Positions 13,333 through 15,090 of a stretch of DNA of 15,090 nucleotides are shown here, in pieces (the first letter of the stretch is position 1; each line of letters opens with the position of its first letter). Location of the stretch: positions 1 through 15,090 of the forward strand of contig JAUXIQ010000011.1 of NCBI GenBank assembly GCA_030620925.1, written 5' to 3'. Source of the DNA: Nitrospinota bacterium. GTDB lineage: Bacteria; JAUXIQ01. The position numbers were made by a program, and so were the translations under genes. The notes beneath the pieces were generated by a model that was given only the letters and a program-made list of their open reading frames with translations, searched no databases and was not told the origin of the DNA.

Positions 13333-14220
13333 ATGGAAGCTCAGAACAAAAGGGAGTTTAAAAGCTATCTATTCATCGGCCTGATTCTCATCGGGTGGGG
13401 CGAGATTCTTGCAATCAGCCATTGGCAGCCCCTGGCGAGGTGGGCCTACCAGTTTTTCTGGTACGGCTACATACTCTTTCTGGATGCTGCCATTTACTAT
13501 CGTAAAGGCCGCTCCTTGATGATCAATCGGCGGGCGGAGTTCGCGGCCGTGCTTCCGATATCCGCGGGCCTGTGGCTTTTATTCGAATGGTATAACCTCT
13601 ACCTCGAAAACTGGCACTACGTGAACCTCCCTTCCCAATATTGGGTTTCGGTGACGGGTTCTCTGGTCGCCTTTGCCACCGTAGTCCCCGGGGTCTTCTT
13701 TACCTCTGAGCTTTTAGAGGATGTGCTCAGGCTGGACCGGTTGAAAGTCAAACCCAGAACCTTCTCGAGGAACGCGCTTGCAGCATCTGTCGTATTCGGA
13801 GCCCTGTGCGTCACGGTGCCCCTGTTTTTCCCCTCAGGTTACTCCAGCTATCTGTTCGGTTTCGTGTGGCTGGGTTTTTTCTTTTTATTCGACCCCATCA
13901 ACTACTGGCTCAAGGGGGATTCCCTCCTCGGCGACCTGGCCCGGGGGGAGATCAGCAGGGCACTGGCCCTTCTAATTGGGGGTTCGGTGTGCGGTTTCCT
14001 GTGGGAGTTCTGGAATTACTGGGGATACACCAAATGGGTCTACGATGTGCCTATCATGAACCATATAAAACTCTTTGAGATGCCCGTCCTGGGTTTCCTG
14101 GGTTTCCCCCCTTTCGCGCTGGAGCTTTTCGCAATGTACGCTTCCCTCAAGCTGCTTCACTCCTTCCTGAAGGGAACGAAAGCCCGAGGATACCGGAAAA
14201 AAATGGAGTTCTTCCCCTGA
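13333..14220 (+). CDS. Integral membrane protein of unknown function with internal duplication
   Basis: I do not recognise this 295-residue protein. It has about eight hydrophobic segments, at roughly residues 12-30, 38-55, 70-89, 104-127, 147-166, 172-192, 208-230 and 249-275, and a basic C-terminal tail. The two halves look like copies of a four-helix module, offset by 136-140 residues. W43-x-G45, D51, Y55, K58-G59 and S61-L62 match W179-x-G181, D187, Y191, K194-G195 and S197-L198. E85-W-Y-N88 with W94-x-Y96 and P100 matches E225-F-W-N228 with W235-x-Y237 and P240. Charged residues within membrane segments (Glu, Asp) recur in both halves, hinting at a buried functional site. No clear Shine-Dalgarno sequence precedes the ATG. 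A TATGAT box (13310-13315) would put the transcript start only about 11 bases upstream. The gene diverges from aroF. It could be an enzyme or a carrier; the sequence does not decide. Confidence 0.8.
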   Translation: MEAQNKREFKSYLFIGLILIGWGEILAISHWQPLARWAYQFFWYGYILFLDAAIYYRKGRSLMINRRAEFAAVLPISAGLWLLFEWYNLYLENWHYVNLPSQYWVSVTGSLVAFATVVPGVFFTSELLEDVLRLDRLKVKPRTFSRNALAASVVFGALCVTVPLFFPSGYSSYLFGFVWLGFFFLFDPINYWLKGDSLLGDLARGEISRALALLIGGSVCGFLWEFWNYWGYTKWVYDVPIMNHIKLFEMPVLGFLGFPPFALELFAMYASLKLLHSFLKGTKARGYRKKMEFFP

Positions 14221-14316
14221 AATTCCAAGCCCGCCTGCCGACTCGCCGACCGGGCTTCTCAAATTGAGACCGGATCTTCGACACCATTCGCGTCCCCCTA
14301 GCATGCATAATGAACA

Positions 14317-14345
14317 TTGCCATACCCATCCATTTCTGGTATAAA
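14317..14345 (+). promoter_or_regulatory. Sigma-70-type promoter of the second acyl-CoA dehydrogenase gene
   Basis: TTGCCA (14317-14322), a 17-base spacer and TATAAA (14340-14345) give a 10/12 consensus match. The leader would be about 65 bases to the ATG at 14417. Confidence 0.6.
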
Positions 14346-14416
14346 AAGCCTTGATTATGGAAAAAATATCCTCTTCCATAGATAATGTGTGGAAATAAAT
14401 ATACAGGGGGACTGCT

Positions 14417-15090
14417 ATGTATTTCGATTTTACTCCTGAACAGAATGCTTTCCGGCAGGAAATGAGGGAGTTCGCCCAATCGGCTATTACCCCCGAGGTT
14501 ATCGAGGAGCTCCAGCAACAGGGAGAAGTTCTCAACGCCCATTCGCCGACTATCTACAAGCAGCTGGCGCAGCGGGGATGGCTCGGTCTGCAGTGGCCCA
14601 AAGAATACGGCGGCGGCGGGGCCAGTTTTATGGAGATGGCCGTTTTCATGGAAGAGATGGGCTATGCGGGCATACCCATGGGTGCCTATCAGTTGACGGT
14701 GAACCAGGTAGGGAACACGTTGCAGGCCATCGGCACCGAGGAGCAGAAAAAGGAGTACCTGCCAAGAATTATTAATGGTGAAATACTCTTCTGCGTGGGT
14801 TTCACTGAACCCAACGCGGGGAGTGATTTAGCCGCCCTGGAGTGCAGGGCAGAAGAGGATGGAGATGAATTTGTAATAAACGGCCAGAAGATATTTACTT
14901 CCAACGCCCACATAGCCGATTACATTATCCTGGCGACCCGCACCGACCAGAACGTCCCCAAACACAAGGGCATTACCATGTTCATCGTGCCCATGGACTC
15001 GGAGGGGATTTCAGTCCGGCCCATATGGACATTGGGCGGAGGCAGGGTAAACGAGACCTTTTTCGAGGGCGTGCGCGTTTCCAGGGAAGC
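14417..15090 (+). CDS. Acyl-CoA dehydrogenase, 5' part (runs off the window)
   Basis: The frame is open from ATG 14417 to the right edge, 224 full codons, preceded by AGGGGG 6 bases upstream. It starts M-Y-F-D-F-T-P-E-Q-N-A-F-R-Q-E, like the N-terminal helical domain of acyl-CoA dehydrogenases. It continues with G-W-L-G-L-Q-W-P-K-E-Y-G-G, the FAD/substrate loop F-T-E-P-N-A-G-S-D-L-A (about 130-140) and F-V-I-N-G-Q-K-I-F-T-S (about 155-165). The middle beta domain follows up to F-F-E-G-V-R-V-S. The catalytic base region lies outside the window. The sequence differs clearly from the enzyme at 2189-3340, so it is a separate paralogue, possibly with a different substrate. Such enzymes often occur in pairs; the next gene downstream would show this. 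Confidence 0.92.
   Translation, partial: MYFDFTPEQNAFRQEMREFAQSAITPEVIEELQQQGEVLNAHSPTIYKQLAQRGWLGLQWPKEYGGGGASFMEMAVFMEEMGYAGIPMGAYQLTVNQVGNTLQAIGTEEQKKEYLPRIINGEILFCVGFTEPNAGSDLAALECRAEEDGDEFVINGQKIFTSNAHIADYIILATRTDQNVPKHKGITMFIVPMDSEGISVRPIWTLGGGRVNETFFEGVRVSRE

Noticed and set aside
14227-14257. Hairpin AAGCCCG / CGGGCTT just after the membrane protein stop.
   Set aside because: The 17-base loop and absence of a T-tract make an intrinsic terminator doubtful.

Overview
The window looks like a piece of a bacterial chromosome of moderate GC content. It carries housekeeping genes (purD, a DAHP synthase, a long-chain prenyl diphosphate synthase, two tRNAs), two acyl-CoA dehydrogenases, an iron-sulfur flavoprotein and an archaeal-type (type II) GAPDH homologue. 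That mix would fit an anaerobic or sediment lineage such as Chloroflexota (Dehalococcoidia-like). The assignment is a low-confidence inference from gene content, because no rRNA or other phylogenetic marker is present. Most promoters I could find are of the sigma-70 type (TTGACA / TATAAT).

Layout. Bases 2-526 hold the 3' end of a TPR-repeat gene (+). Bases 527-764 hold no gene I can support. Bases 765-1505 (-) encode an iron-sulfur flavoprotein with its own promoter. Bases 1702-2013 (-) hold the broken remains of a GAF-domain gene. Bases 2189-3340 (-) encode an acyl-CoA dehydrogenase with an operator-like dyad in its promoter. A tRNA-Gly/tRNA-Cys transcription unit (-) with promoter and terminator lies at 3456-3715. 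A type II GAPDH-like gene (-, 3801-4874) diverges from a polyprenyl diphosphate synthase (+, 5265-6245), followed by purD (+, 6421-7704). A minus-strand group follows: a HlyD/EmrA-type membrane fusion protein (10133-11488), an oligopeptide-type ABC substrate-binding lipoprotein (8386-10002) and a histidine phosphatase (7719-8345). Next is aroF, type I-beta DAHP synthase (-, 11952-12968). A divergent, internally duplicated membrane protein of unknown function (+, 13333-14220) comes next. The window ends in the 5' part of a second acyl-CoA dehydrogenase (+, 14417 to the edge).

The most notable element is the 5' leader of aroF (about 12969-13225, minus strand). It has a strong promoter, a 31-codon leader peptide whose codons 7-21 are 11/15 Tyr, Phe and Trp, and a perfect 21-bp terminator hairpin just before the aroF ribosome binding site. 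Mutually exclusive protector and antiterminator pairings can also be drawn. This is the full architecture of a ribosome-mediated transcription attenuator that would sense all three aromatic aminoacyl-tRNAs and control the first step of the shikimate pathway.
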